DNA from: Paracoccaceae bacterium | Lineage (GTDB): Bacteria > Pseudomonadota > Alphaproteobacteria > Rhodobacterales > Rhodobacteraceae | Assembly: GCA_026707935.1 (NCBI GenBank) | Contig: JAPOVX010000181.1 | Location: 1-34,222, forward strand | Length of the DNA stretch: 34,222 nt | Direction of reading: 5' to 3' | Part shown: positions 8,403 through 17,594 of the stretch, one piece after another | Position numbering within the stretch: position 1 is the stretch's first letter | How the letters are laid out: every line of letters begins with the position of its first letter | Program-made: the position numbers and the translations under genes | The notes under the pieces: generated by a model | Databases searched by the model: none | Told to the model about the DNA's origin: nothing | What the model saw: the letters and a program-made list of their open reading frames with translations, nothing else

Positions 8403-8622
8403 TCAATGTCCTTTCGTGACGAGGGGTCTTTGGTCATCGCGCCCCATGGAAATCAGAAGTGGTGTCTTGCTTTGCAGGTCTTGGAACCCGGGCTTGTTGC
8501 GCAACCCGTGCCATCCGCAGTTGATCAGTGATTGCGCCACCGCCCCGCCAAGCGTCGTACCAGGTCCAGTTACGATGAACAGGTCCGGCGCAAATTCGCG
8601 CGCCGCAACGAATCTGCGGAAT
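8403..8622 (-). pseudogene. 3' remnant of an ACP S-malonyltransferase-like gene
   Basis: Reading leftward from about 8622 to the TGA at 8405-8403 gives some 70 residues that look like the C-terminus of a FabD-type acyltransferase: REFAPDLFIVTGPGTTLGGA followed by VAQSLINCGWHGLRNKPGF and ending near SMGRDDQRPLVTKGH. The upstream ~240 residues, including the catalytic GHSLG region, are missing. In this place lies the YodC-like gene, read in another frame and running into the remnant. The stop is one base from the ALDH start, so the original gene was probably translationally coupled to the dehydrogenase. Identification rests on pattern recall of the GPGTTLGGAVAQSL block, hence moderate confidence. 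Confidence 0.6.
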
Positions 8623-8770
8623 GCATCTCACGGTGGGGCTCGGTCACGACAAACCAAACGCACCTGCATGTGACGTTCTTGCTGGACGTGTGAACGTAAT
8701 CGACGGTCATTGGCGGGCCGCCTGACTTAAGCTCTACCTTGTCACCGATCTTGAAACTGGCATTGGTCAT
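8570..8770 (-). CDS. YodC-like small protein (DUF2158), chimeric C-terminus
   Basis: Small 66-residue protein of the DUF2158/YodC family, function unknown. The N-terminal half is diagnostic: FKIGDKVELKSGGPPMTVDY followed by a second strand with CRCVWFV, the usual pattern of this SH3-like domain. AAAGGAAC lies about 5 bases before the ATG. The last ~11 residues (RRANLRRTCSS) come from out-of-frame sequence of the malonyltransferase remnant, so the natural end has been replaced, though the family is normally 60-70 residues and the fold could be complete. It now heads the transcription unit that continues into the ALDH gene. Confidence 0.7.
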   Translation of the reverse strand: MTNASFKIGDKVELKSGGPPMTVDYVHTSSKNVTCRCVWFVVTEPHREMHSADSLRRANLRRTCSS

Positions 8771-8805
8771 TTTTTGTTCCTTTGCGTGTCAGGGATGAAC
8801 GCGGT

Positions 8806-10172
8806 TCATGGCCGGAAGCCTGCGACAGAATGAAGTAAGGCCGACCTTACGGGCTTCACGACATACTGCCTTCGCGCCGTTTTCGCCGCCGTTCTGGCAA
8901 GGAGGCGTATTTCCTCATGTTGGCGTAGCATTGCCTTCCGAAACACCGACGCGTCAATGATCGGGACCGCAAACGGAGAGCGGGCGCGCGGCTTTTCGGA
9001 CTGTTCGTTCTCGAATTCTGCGTCTTTTGATGAGTTCCCGTGAAGGATCATTTGCTGGATCCGGTAGGTTCCCTCGTAGATCTGGCAAATCTTGGCGTCC
9101 CTGTACAAGCGCCCTACCTTGAAGCCACGAATGTAACCTGATCCTCCGAATACCTGAACCGGGTCCTCCGTGCGCGCAAGCGCCTCGCCTGCGGCGAAGC
9201 ACTTGGCCATCGAGCACGACATCGTCGCGAATTCCCCTCGTTCCAGTTTCCCGGCGGCGTCAAGAACCGGGAGCCTTGATGCGGCGATTTCCTTCGCCAT
9301 GTCGGCAAGCATCCATTGCACGCCCTGGAACCGGGCGATTTCCTTGCCGAACTGTTTGCGCTTGCCGGCGAAGGCGACACTCGCCTCCAGGTCCGCCTGC
9401 GCGATTCCGACCGAAAGAGCGCCGATCCCCACCCAGCCCTTGACGAGAACGCTCATCATGATGTGAAAGCCCCGGTTTTTTTCGCCGAGCAATGCATCTC
9501 CCGGCAACGGGACGTCGTCAAATGTCAAAGACCCGATCAGGTTGGCACGCTGACCCACTTTCCGTTCTTTCGGCCCTCGGCCGACACCGTCGGAATGGAG
9601 GTCGCCGACCATGTTCGACATGTTCCTGGCACCAGCGTTCTCCTCGTGCGCACAAGGACATTACCCAGATCGGCGACGGGGGCATTGTGTATCCAGATCT
9701 TGCTACCGTTCAATCGCAAGCCGGCTCCATCGCGGGTTGCGGTCGCCCTAATGCCCGAAACGTCCTTGCCGGCCACAGACTCGGTGATGCAATAGGCGAC
9801 GACCTTGATCTCGGCCTCGTGAATGCCCGGTAACTATCGAGCACGCTGTTCGCCGGATCCGTGGCGCACGAGCAATGTCGAGACCAGTTCGATCAATCCG
9901 CGCTGGCCGGCTACCGACGCATATCCCCGGGACAGCTCTTCCATGATCAGGGCGTTGGTCACCGTATCGAAACCGGGACCACCCATGGGCTCCGGAACCC
10001 CGATTTCGAACAGTCCCAGTCCCGCCATCTCCCTGTACAGGTCTTCAGGGAACTCGCCCGCGCGATCGAGGTCTTCTACGCGGGGCCTTGAGGCGTCATC
10101 GGCATATCGCCTGGCCGTGTCACGGACCTGCAACTGAATCGAAGTCAACATCGGCGTCCTGCCGTCTGGCAA
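8806..10172 (-). pseudogene. acyl-CoA dehydrogenase, broken (in-frame TAG and a frameshift)
   Basis: FAD-dependent dehydrogenation of an acyl-CoA. Pieces in order are the N-terminal helical domain from 10172 (RDTARRYADDASRPRVEDLD, then GLFEIGVPEPMGGPG), the middle beta domain (YCITESVAGKDVSGIRAT, LNGSKIWIHNAPVADLGNVL), and the C-terminal domain (RKQFGKEIARFQGVQWMLAD, VFGGSGYIRGFKVGR, CQIYEGTYRIQQMIL with the Glu expected as catalytic base). Lesion 1 is an in-frame TAG at 9836-9834 where relatives usually have an aromatic residue before LPG. Lesion 2 is a frameshift near 9640, within VRT-ENAGARNMSN. After the usual family end (near 9040) about 75 unrelated residues follow, so the original stop seems lost. 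No fragment is likely to fold as an active enzyme. Confidence 0.85.
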
Positions 10173-10199
10173 GCATTCGGCAACAGCCGGTCGTTAGCG

Positions 10200-11244
10200 G
10201 CTGGAACAATGCGCGGAATCATGGCGATTCGCCGCGATCGGTTATCTCCGACCGGTCCTGGACCGCACCAACCTGAAGGTGGAAACGAATGGCCTGGTCA
10301 GGTGTATCGCGTTTTCCGGAAGCCGCGCGACCGGGGTCGAGTATGTCCGGGGCAGAAACCGTGTTTCGGTCACGGCGGGGTCGGGAGTCATCGTGACGGC
10401 CGACGCAATCGGAACGCCAAAGTTGCTGATTCTGTCAGGCCTTGAGCCGGCGACTCACCTGAGAAGCCTCGGCATTGATGTAATCCGGGACATGCAAGGG
10501 TCGGCGAAAACCTGAATGAACATTTCGGGATCGACATTATTTTCGAAATGAACAGACATGCGAGTCTGGAACCGTACAAGTCCTGGCATCGGGCCGCGCT
10601 CGCCGGGATGCAGTATGTGCTGTTCAAGACCGGGCCGGTGACCTCAAATGTCGTCGAAGGCGGCGCTTTCTGGTTCGCCGACAAGGGGTTGGAGGTCCCG
10701 AACCTGCAATTCCACTTCCTGGCGGCGGCAGGCGCTGCAACCCGTGTCCCGGGTGTCCCCGCAGGTTCTTCCGGGATTTCCCTCACTCAACTCGTATACC
10801 TTGCGGCCCGGGAGCCGGTGAACAGTTCGGCTTCGCTCGGCAAAGCCGGAGGACCCGCCCGTCATTGATCCTAATTTCCTGGCGGAACCCTACGACCTCC
10901 AGACCTCGGTCGAAGGCGTGCAGATCAGCGGCGCCATTTTCATGCAACCGTCCCTCGCGAGGCATATCAGGCGGATCCGTTTTCCGGATGAGGCGGTCAG
11001 GACCCTGCAGGACTTCGAAGCCTACGCCCGCCAGTTCGGACGCTCATCCTATCATCCGAAATGTACCTGCAATATTGGCACGGGCGGCAAATCAGTCGTC
11101 GATCCGCAACTGCGCGTTCACGGGATTGACGGGTTCCGGATTTGCGACAGCTTAGGCATGCCGAGCCTCATCGGTTAAAACACCAACGCGACGACCATCA
11201 TGATTGCCGAAAAGGCGGCAGACCCAATTCGTGGCAACCAGTAG
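10200..11244 (+). pseudogene. GMC oxidoreductase (choline-dehydrogenase-like), truncated and frameshifted
   Basis: Remnant of an FAD-dependent alcohol oxidase/dehydrogenase. The N-terminal FAD-binding third (the GxGxxG region) is absent; recognisable sequence starts at 10228 with YLRPVLDRTNLKVETNG and RATGVEYVRG. The order then follows the family: TADAIGTPKLLILSGL, GENLNEHF, VIDPNFLAEPYDLQTSVEG, HPKCTCNIGTGGKSVVDPQL, RVHGIDGFRICDSLGMPSLI, NTNATTIMIAEKAAD. Lesions are a frameshift near 10500 (before VGENLN), a frameshift near 10815 (before TVRLRS), and an in-frame TAA immediately before NTNATTIMI where relatives have Ser. The 5' break lies within 60 bp of the divergent acyl-CoA dehydrogenase start, suggesting a deletion. 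Not functional. Confidence 0.85.
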
Positions 11245-11271
11245 GAACGTGGACCGGGGACACTCCGAAAG

Positions 11272-12090
11272 TCAGTCCCAATCGGGCGCCCACGGCGAGA
11301 CATCTGCTTGGACGATTCTGTAGTTTCGTTCCGAAAGCCTCTCGATCCTCGCCATGTCGACGCAGCTGAGGCAAAAGTCCACGATGTCAAAATTCGCTCG
11401 GATATTCGCCGGATTCGATGACATCACGTTGATACTGATACCTTTTTGAAAGATCCACCGGAGCGCGATCTGGGCTGCCGACTTGCCGTAGGATGCACCG
11501 ATTTCCGCGAGTTCGGGAGACTTCAGGATCAGGCCGCGCGCAACCGAACAATACGACGACAACGGGATTCCCGCTTTGCTGGCGCCGGCAAGTAACCTGC
11601 TCTGGTCGAGCAAAGGGTGAAACTCCACCTGGTTGGTCACGATCGGTACGTCGACGACGGCCACGGCCTCGTTCATCATGGCGACCGTGTAGTTTGAAAC
11701 GCCGATGTTTCGCGTCAGCCCCCGGTCAAGGGCTTGCTGCAGCAGGCGAAGTGACGGGGCCACATTTCCTCCGATCGGAGGCCAATGCAGAAGTAGGACA
11801 TCGACCTGGTCAACCTGCAACGCGGTCAGGCTTTGCTCGACGGATTCCAGAAACCGGTTTTCGCCGAAATTGTCCGGATGCACCTTTGTCGTGATGCAGA
11901 ACTCGCCTCGCGGAATGCCGGTCGCCTTCAGCGCCGCGCCCGTGTCGGCCTCGTTCCGGTACATCTGGGCCGTATCGAATGCGCGGTAGCCAACCTCGAC
12001 CGCAGCCGTGACAGCCGTTTTCAGCTCGTTTCCGGTCAACGCGAAGGTACCGAACCCTCGCTGGAAATTCCTTTCAAAAAAAATCGTCAT
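11272..12090 (-). CDS. aldo/keto reductase
   Basis: NADPH-dependent carbonyl reductase of the AKR superfamily, (alpha/beta)8 barrel, 272 residues. The ATG at 12090 (MTIFFERNF) is preferred over the upstream TTG at 12117; an AGGGAA lies about 11 bp before it. The catalytic tetrad is readable: Asp and Tyr in FDTAQMYRNE, Lys in ITTKVHP, His in LLLHWPP. The cofactor-binding end is present as IALRWIFQKGISINVMSSNP. It resembles the 2,5-diketo-D-gluconate reductase subgroup. It is intact although the genes on both sides are broken, so it is either a recent arrival or the one gene of this stretch still under selection. Substrate unknown. Confidence 0.85.
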   Translation of the reverse strand: MTIFFERNFQRGFGTFALTGNELKTAVTAAVEVGYRAFDTAQMYRNEADTGAALKATGIPRGEFCITTKVHPDNFGENRFLESVEQSLTALQVDQVDVLLLHWPPIGGNVAPSLRLLQQALDRGLTRNIGVSNYTVAMMNEAVAVVDVPIVTNQVEFHPLLDQSRLLAGASKAGIPLSSYCSVARGLILKSPELAEIGASYGKSAAQIALRWIFQKGISINVMSSNPANIRANFDIVDFCLSCVDMARIERLSERNYRIVQADVSPWAPDWD

Positions 12091-12559
12091 CACAATGATT
12101 CCCTGAGCGCAACTCAATCAACTTCTGTACACCCGCGTCGCGGACGCGATCAACTCCCCGGCAACTGTCAGCAGCGGAACGGGGGACACACGGGAGAGAT
12201 TGCGGTGAACGTCGCACGCATCGACCGCCCGATGCCCATATCGAATAAACCGGGGTTCGTAAGGCGATCAAGTTTGATACCCGCCGGACGATGGAGGAAA
12301 CATTTTGGCCCATCGTCCGCGACTTTCGCGTGAGCCGTGCTACGGGTGCGCACCCGGTTCCCTGAATCGACAGGATCCTGCCTGACCAGGTCTCCTTGCA
12401 AGGGACATTCGGCGAATGGCAACCTTTCACGACGCCTTCCGTCTACGTCGGCCGAGAGCACCGGGCCGATCTGCTCAAGAAATGCGGGTTGGCCGGGTCC
12501 GTTTTCCTTCGTGTTCCCGATTATCCGACCTCGTGCCGACCTGATCGAATCATTCCAGA
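12091..12559. other. gene-free stretch, probably decayed coding sequence
   Basis: About 470 bp without a gene I can recognise. Short frames open on both strands, for example plus-strand FWPIVRDFRVSR near 12300 and GEWQPFTTPSVYVGREHRAD near 12410, which look protein-like but are interrupted and out of frame with each other. The surroundings are pseudogenes, so this is most likely eroded coding DNA. No tRNA, repeat or convincing promoter was seen. Confidence 0.3.
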
Positions 12560-13610
12560 GCGTCCGACCGCAGCGTTGCGTCGGCGACGTCGTTCAACGT
12601 CACTGTTTTATCGCCGGCGACCTCGCACCGTCCGTCGATTTGAACATGACAACCTTGCTCGAGATGCAGGCAAGACCGTCGGGGTGTTCGACCTCGATCC
12701 TGTCCTCGATCGAACTCGTGGCCCGACCCGCCTCGCCGGCACCGCCACGGAATTTCGCAGCTGTCTCGAAGGTGAACGCGACGCCGATGTCCTTGCATTC
12801 AACCGTAACTGCCGGTTGATGCCTGGCATTCAGCAGCCATGCATCCGGATCGTCCGACAGGCGCCGCTGCAACAGGCCTTCGGACCTAACCCGCGATCCC
12901 TTTCCGGCGGTTATGGCCCTGGCGGGTGGAAATTACCTGTTCAGTGGGCGGAAATTTCACGGTTGAAGCCGAAGGCTCAGCTTGGCACCACGAGACGAGA
13001 TTATCGACCGCGCCGGACAGTCAGGCGGCCAAATCAATGGCCAGCACGAAGAACCGAGCGCCAGGCGGATACGATGGCCCGCCGTGAACCTGTATGCCGT
13101 CGTCGGGAACTTGACTCGTACATGCAAATGTTGACAGGAGGCAATTCCGCGGACCGTGTTCAGGTCATCATCGAGCCCAAGATTGGTGACCGTCCTCGTA
13201 ACGAGACCGGCTCTCCCGTCCGGGGCGGCGTCGCACATTCGACAGGCAAACGTCGCGGGCAGCGGGCCGGGCGTCACGTCGATGCGGAGCCATGCATGAC
13301 CAACGACACAAAGATCGCCATCGAGTTGCAGGCTGTCGAAACAGAGCGCGCGTTCGTCGTCCGGCGTTTGTTCAAGAAGAAGTCCCCCTACGTGCCCGAA
13401 ATAACCGGTGTCTCCCGAACATTGTCCGTGCGGCAGATCATCCGGCCAGGTCAGTTCCTCGGGTTCCGCGTGCGGCGCAACCGACAGACTTCCACCACGG
13501 CCCTGCTGTCCGCGAACCCGGAACCGGATCCCGAAAAGGCCCGCGACCGCATTGCGCTGCCAGCCGAGGTGCCATCTCTCCTGGCGCACCCATCGGGATG
13601 CGAATTCCAC
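12560..13610 (-). pseudogene. CocE/NonD-type hydrolase, decayed C-terminal part
   Basis: Remnant of a second member of the X-Pro dipeptidyl-peptidase/CocE hydrolase family. The clearest part, about 13330-12960, matches the jelly-roll C-terminal domain: CFDSLQLDGDLCVVGHAWLR, CDAAPDGRAGLVTRTVTNLG, YRFTAGHRIRLALGSSCWPL, IWPPDCPA. The intact gene on the other strand has the equivalent VDEAPDGAQTLISRGFANLM and YRLAAGHRLMVQVASAYWPI. A shifted frame at 12872-12600 may hold the last part (RRLSDDPDA resembles IHPDDPLSA). The catalytic alpha/beta domain is missing. It lies head to head with the intact copy. The assignment of the C-terminal domain is good; outer limits are approximate. Confidence 0.65.
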
Positions 13611-13723
13611 ACCAGGTGTCCCTGGGCCGCTGCCGACCGCGGCCGGCTGTCACCCGGCCTGAAACCTCACCGGAACCGCCGGGTTTCCTGCCATTTTCCA
13701 CTCGAAGCAAGAAGAGGCACAGC

Positions 13724-15724
13724 ATGACCGAAGTTATCGAGACAGTTTGGATACCAATGCCCGACGGCACGAAACTGGCCGCGCGCCTCTGGCTACCCGC
13801 TGGGGCACGCGACGAACCCGTTCCCTGCATCCTTGAGTACATTCCCTACCGCCGCCGCGACCGGACGCGCATGCGCGATGAAGGCATGCACCCGCGTTTC
13901 GCCGAGGCCCGCTATGCCGCGATCCGTGTCGATCAGCGGGGCACGGGAGACAGCGAAGGCGTGATGCTGGACGAATACGCCGAGATCGAAACTCGGGACG
14001 GCGTCGACGTGATCGCCTGGATCGCCGAGCAGCCGTGGAGTGACGGCAATGTCGGCATGTTCGGCAAGTCATGGGGAGCGTACAATTCGTTCCAGGTCGC
14101 GGCGAGGCGACCGCCAGCGCTCAAGGCGATCGCGCCCGTCATGGGCACCGACGACCGCTGGCTGGAAGACATCCACTTCTACGGCGGCGTGCTGGCCGGC
14201 GACAATTTCTGGTGGGGCTCGATCATGCAGCTCTACAATTCCTTTCCACCCGATCCCCGGATCGTCGGCGACCGCTGGCGGGACATGTGGCGCGAGAGGC
14301 TCGAGGCGATGACCTACTGGCCTGCTCAGTGGCTGGAGCACCAGACCCATGACGAAATGTGGCGGCACGGATCGATTTCCGAATGCTACAGCGACATCGA
14401 AGTGCCGGTCTACTTTTTCGGCGGCTGGGCGGACTCGTTCCGCGACACGCCGTTTCGCATTGCCAGGCATCTGAGATGCCCGTTCAAGATCCTGATGGGT
14501 CCCTGGGCACACCTCTATCCGCACGACGGCATCCCGGGTCCGCAGGTGGATTTCGTGGCCGAGGTCATCCGGTTCTGGGACCACCACCTGAAGGGTATCG
14601 ACACCGGCCTGATGGATGAACCGCCGCTGAGGTTCTATCTGCAGGATGGCGTCCCGCCTGCCGGGCATCACCCGGAGCGACCGGGTACGTGGGTCGAGGA
14701 AGAGACCTGGCCATCCGCCAACGTTGTGGAGAGGCTGCTTCATCTGAATTCCGGAACTCTCGGTGAAAACGCGGAGCAAGGGCCGGACCTGAACATTTGC
14801 TCGCCCCAGACATTCGGCTCGGCCGGTGGCGACATGTGCTCGTTCGCCATTCCGGGCGACATGCCTAGCGACTGTCGGATCGACGCGGCCGGCGCCCTGT
14901 GCTTCCGCGGGGAACCCGCGCGGGAGTCGCTCGACATTCTCGGACAACCGACGGTTTCACTGTCGGTCGCAGCAGACGAGCCACAGGGGTTCGTCGCCGT
15001 GCTCCTGGTGGACGAAGCTCCGGATGGCGCGCAGACTCTCATCAGTCGCGGTTTCGCCAACCTGATGCATCGCAACTCGGACACGGCACCCGATCCGGTT
15101 GTCCCGGGTGACGCCATGGATGTCCTGGTGCCGTTGCACGGGATCGGATACCGCCTGGCGGCAGGTCACCGGTTGATGGTGCAGGTTGCGTCGGCTTACT
15201 GGCCGATCCTCTGGCCACCACCCGAAGCCGTCACGCTCTACGTTTCACCCGGGCGCTCCTCCCTGTCGCTCCCGGTCCGTGCGCAATCCGTACACGCCGC
15301 CCGCGATTTGCCGGTTCCCGGCCCCAGGCCTGAGCCGAAATTTTCCAATCTCCGCGAGGGATCGTTGGATCGCTCGATCAAGACCGATCTGGCAACCGGC
15401 GAGCATGTTTCCCGCTTTTTCATCGATGGCGGCGTCTTTGGCCCCGTAGGCCGCGTGCGGCTGGACGAAATCGGCACCGAGATGACCGATATCTCTGATC
15501 GGTTCTATCGCATTCATCCCGATGACCCGTTGAGCGCCACGGCAACCATGGACCAGGACGCGACCTTCGAACGCGACGACTGGAATGTCCGGATCAAGAC
15601 GACCGCGAAGCAGACGGCGACTGCCGACAAGTTCGTTCTGGAGGCAACCGTCACCTGTTGGGACCGCGATGAGATCTTCCACGAAGTCGAGTGGCAGCAC
15701 GAAATCCCGAGAAATGGCATGTGA
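13724..15724 (+). CDS. CocE/NonD-family serine hydrolase
   Basis: Serine hydrolase of the X-Pro dipeptidyl-peptidase S15 / cocaine-esterase family, acting on esters or N-acyl/peptide bonds; substrate unknown. The product has 666 residues, start at 13724 with AAGAAGAGG about 7 bp upstream; the open frame to the left is not family-like. The N-terminal alpha/beta hydrolase part has IPMPDGTKLAARLW and the oxyanion region EYIPYRRRD. The catalytic triad reads S116 in GKSWGA, D237 in GGWADSF and H263 in GPWAH. From about residue 340 comes the jelly-roll domain, with DEAPDGAQTL and AGHRLMVQVASAYWPILWPP. It is intact, whereas the divergent neighbour copy and most nearby genes are broken. No signal peptide is seen, so it is probably cytoplasmic. 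Confidence 0.9.
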   Translation: MTEVIETVWIPMPDGTKLAARLWLPAGARDEPVPCILEYIPYRRRDRTRMRDEGMHPRFAEARYAAIRVDQRGTGDSEGVMLDEYAEIETRDGVDVIAWIAEQPWSDGNVGMFGKSWGAYNSFQVAARRPPALKAIAPVMGTDDRWLEDIHFYGGVLAGDNFWWGSIMQLYNSFPPDPRIVGDRWRDMWRERLEAMTYWPAQWLEHQTHDEMWRHGSISECYSDIEVPVYFFGGWADSFRDTPFRIARHLRCPFKILMGPWAHLYPHDGIPGPQVDFVAEVIRFWDHHLKGIDTGLMDEPPLRFYLQDGVPPAGHHPERPGTWVEEETWPSANVVERLLHLNSGTLGENAEQGPDLNICSPQTFGSAGGDMCSFAIPGDMPSDCRIDAAGALCFRGEPARESLDILGQPTVSLSVAADEPQGFVAVLLVDEAPDGAQTLISRGFANLMHRNSDTAPDPVVPGDAMDVLVPLHGIGYRLAAGHRLMVQVASAYWPILWPPPEAVTLYVSPGRSSLSLPVRAQSVHAARDLPVPGPRPEPKFSNLREGSLDRSIKTDLATGEHVSRFFIDGGVFGPVGRVRLDEIGTEMTDISDRFYRIHPDDPLSATATMDQDATFERDDWNVRIKTTAKQTATADKFVLEATVTCWDRDEIFHEVEWQHEIPRNGM

Positions 15725-16025
15725 TGTTCGACATCAATGTTCACACAGACATTCTCCAGTATCACGGTTTGTTTTGGCTGAAACTCCAACATTGAGCGGG
15801 TTAGAACGAAACCGCGACTTGCGCGACCTTACCTCTTGTCGAAAGTTGTTTCCGGCACAGAATGGCGCGAGAAAATCGCGGCCCCACTGTTTTGTCTGCC
15901 ATGGCAGTTGTCGTTCTGGAAACGGGAGCCCCGCTGACCACGCCCCTTAATTCAACTGCCATGTCTTGGCACAAGAAGATAACCAGATAGTTACTTTGAG
16001 CGGCCGTCTGGCAGATGGTGGACGC

Positions 16026-17562
16026 GTGACCGAACAAATGACAGCGGCTGAAGCGGTTGCGCTCATTCCGAATGACGCGGTGATCGCGGGAAACTCTTCA
16101 AGTGGCCTGTGTTGTCCGGACGCGGAACTTGAAGAGTTGGGCAATCGGTTCAGGACTACGGGTGGGCCAGGTAACCTCACAGCCATTCACCCGATCGCCG
16201 CTGGAGGATTTTTTCGGGATAAAGGGCGTTGACCATATCGCCATGCCCGGATGCCTGGCACGGATCATCGGAGGGTCGATCCGTCCGGGCCAACCAAAGC
16301 CGATCCACCGCTCGTCTGGCAAATGATCATGAACAACGAGACTGCGGCCTGCAATGTCCAGTCGGGAATCGTGTTCGACATGCTTCGAAAGGCGGCGGGC
16401 CTGCGGCCAGGCGTGCTCACCGGGGTCGGCATGGACACATTTGTCGACCCCGAGTTGGAGACGGCTGTGCAATGAATGACGCAGCCTGGGCCATTGCCAT
16501 CGTCAGGCAAGAGCAATTCGACGGCAGGGACTGGCTTATCTTTCGGTGAATCGCCCCGATGTCGTGATCATCAGGGCGACCTCGTCAGACCAGCGGGGGA
16601 ACCTGAGTTTCGAGGCCGAAGGCGCGTATCTCGGTGCGATGGAAATGGCGCCGGCGGCCCGTAATTGCGGGGGCATCGTCATCGCGCAGGTTCGACGTGT
16701 TGTCGCCAACGGTTCGATTCGAGCCCATGACGTTCACGTTCCCGGAATTCTCGTCGACCACGTCGTCGAGACACCCGACATGTTGCAGACTACGGCGAAA
16801 CCCTACGACCCTGAGATTTCCGGCAAGCTCATCAGGCCCCTGGACAGCTTCGGGATGATGGAATTCGGCATCCAGAAGGTGTTTTGCCCGCCGGGTCGCG
16901 CAGGAATTTCGAAACGGGTGGATCGTCAACAGCGGCTTTGGCGTGTCGGCCAGTGTTCCAAGGGTGTTTCTTGAAGAGGGACACCATGGTTCGGAAACCT
17001 GCGTCATCGAGCAAGGCGCCGTGGGCGGAATTCCATTGCCGGGGTTCGGGTTCGGCTGTGCCGCCAATGCAGACGCTTGCGTCGCGTCTCCGCACCAGTT
17101 TTCACATTTCCGGGCGGGTGCGCTCGACGCATCCCTGCTTTCGTTTCTCGAGATTGGCGCGGATGGTTCGGTCAATGTGTCCCGGCTTGCGGTTACGGCC
17201 CACCGTACAACCGGTGCAGGTGAATTCGTCGACATCACCGCGCGTGCGCGCCGCATCGTGTTTTCGGGGACCTTCAATGCCGGTGCGAAGATGTCGGTCG
17301 ACGCGGGGAAAGTGAAAACTGACCAGGAAGGCAGGGTCGCGAGAATCGTGCCGATGGTCGACCAGACCTCGTTTTCCGGGACAAGGGCTGTCGAGACAAA
17401 GCAGGAGGTGACATGCGTCACCGAAAGATGCGTGTGAAGCTGACGCCGGAGGGATTGTCGTTGAGCGAGATCGCTCCGGGAATTGACATTCGCAAGAACA
17501 TCCTGGACCAGGCTCGTGCACCGTTTAAGGTTTCGGATGAGTCGCGCGTCATGGACGCATGA
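16026..17562 (+). pseudogene. propionate CoA-transferase-type CoA transferase, multiply frameshifted
   Basis: Remnant of a family I CoA transferase of the fused alpha-beta type (Pct/YdiF). Pieces in order match the family: MTAAEAVALIPNDAVIAGNS, GVDHIAMPGCLARIIGGS, GLRPGVLTGVGMDTFVDPEL, VVIIRATSSDQRGNLSFEAE, NCGGIVIAQVRRVVANGSIR, VPGILVDHVV, WIVNSGFGVSASVPRVF, the catalytic-Glu motif EQGAVGGIP, and LTPEGLSLSEIAPGIDIRKN. Frameshifts are needed near 16210, 16275, 16465, 16540, 16885 and 17430. Finally MDA is followed by TGA (17560-17562) where relatives have Arg, and the frame then reads YFRPEPIGL as expected for the true end. The first possible start is GTG 16026 or ATG 16038. It lies just before the enoyl-CoA hydratase remnant and was probably once in operon with it. 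Confidence 0.85.
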
Positions 17563-17594
17563 TATTTCAGGCCGGAACCGATCGGACTCCAGCC

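Noticed and set aside
7187..8419. 410-codon plus-strand frame opposite ALDH7
   Set aside because: Antisense to a complete dehydrogenase with its catalytic residues; no motif in the opposite frame.
8434..8631. 65-codon minus-strand frame overlapping the YodC-like gene
   Set aside because: A different frame of the same stretch reads as a malonyltransferase C-terminus; this one has no family likeness.
12396..13727. 443-codon plus-strand frame before the CocE/NonD hydrolase
   Set aside because: Arg/Pro-rich with no family resemblance; the opposite strand carries recognisable hydrolase C-terminal motifs. Likewise the leftward extension of the hydrolase frame to 13292.
16705..16725. GGTTCGATTCGAGCCC, resembling a tRNA T-arm
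   Set aside because: It encodes part of the conserved VANGSIRAHDV block of the CoA-transferase remnant, and no acceptor or anticodon arms are found around it.
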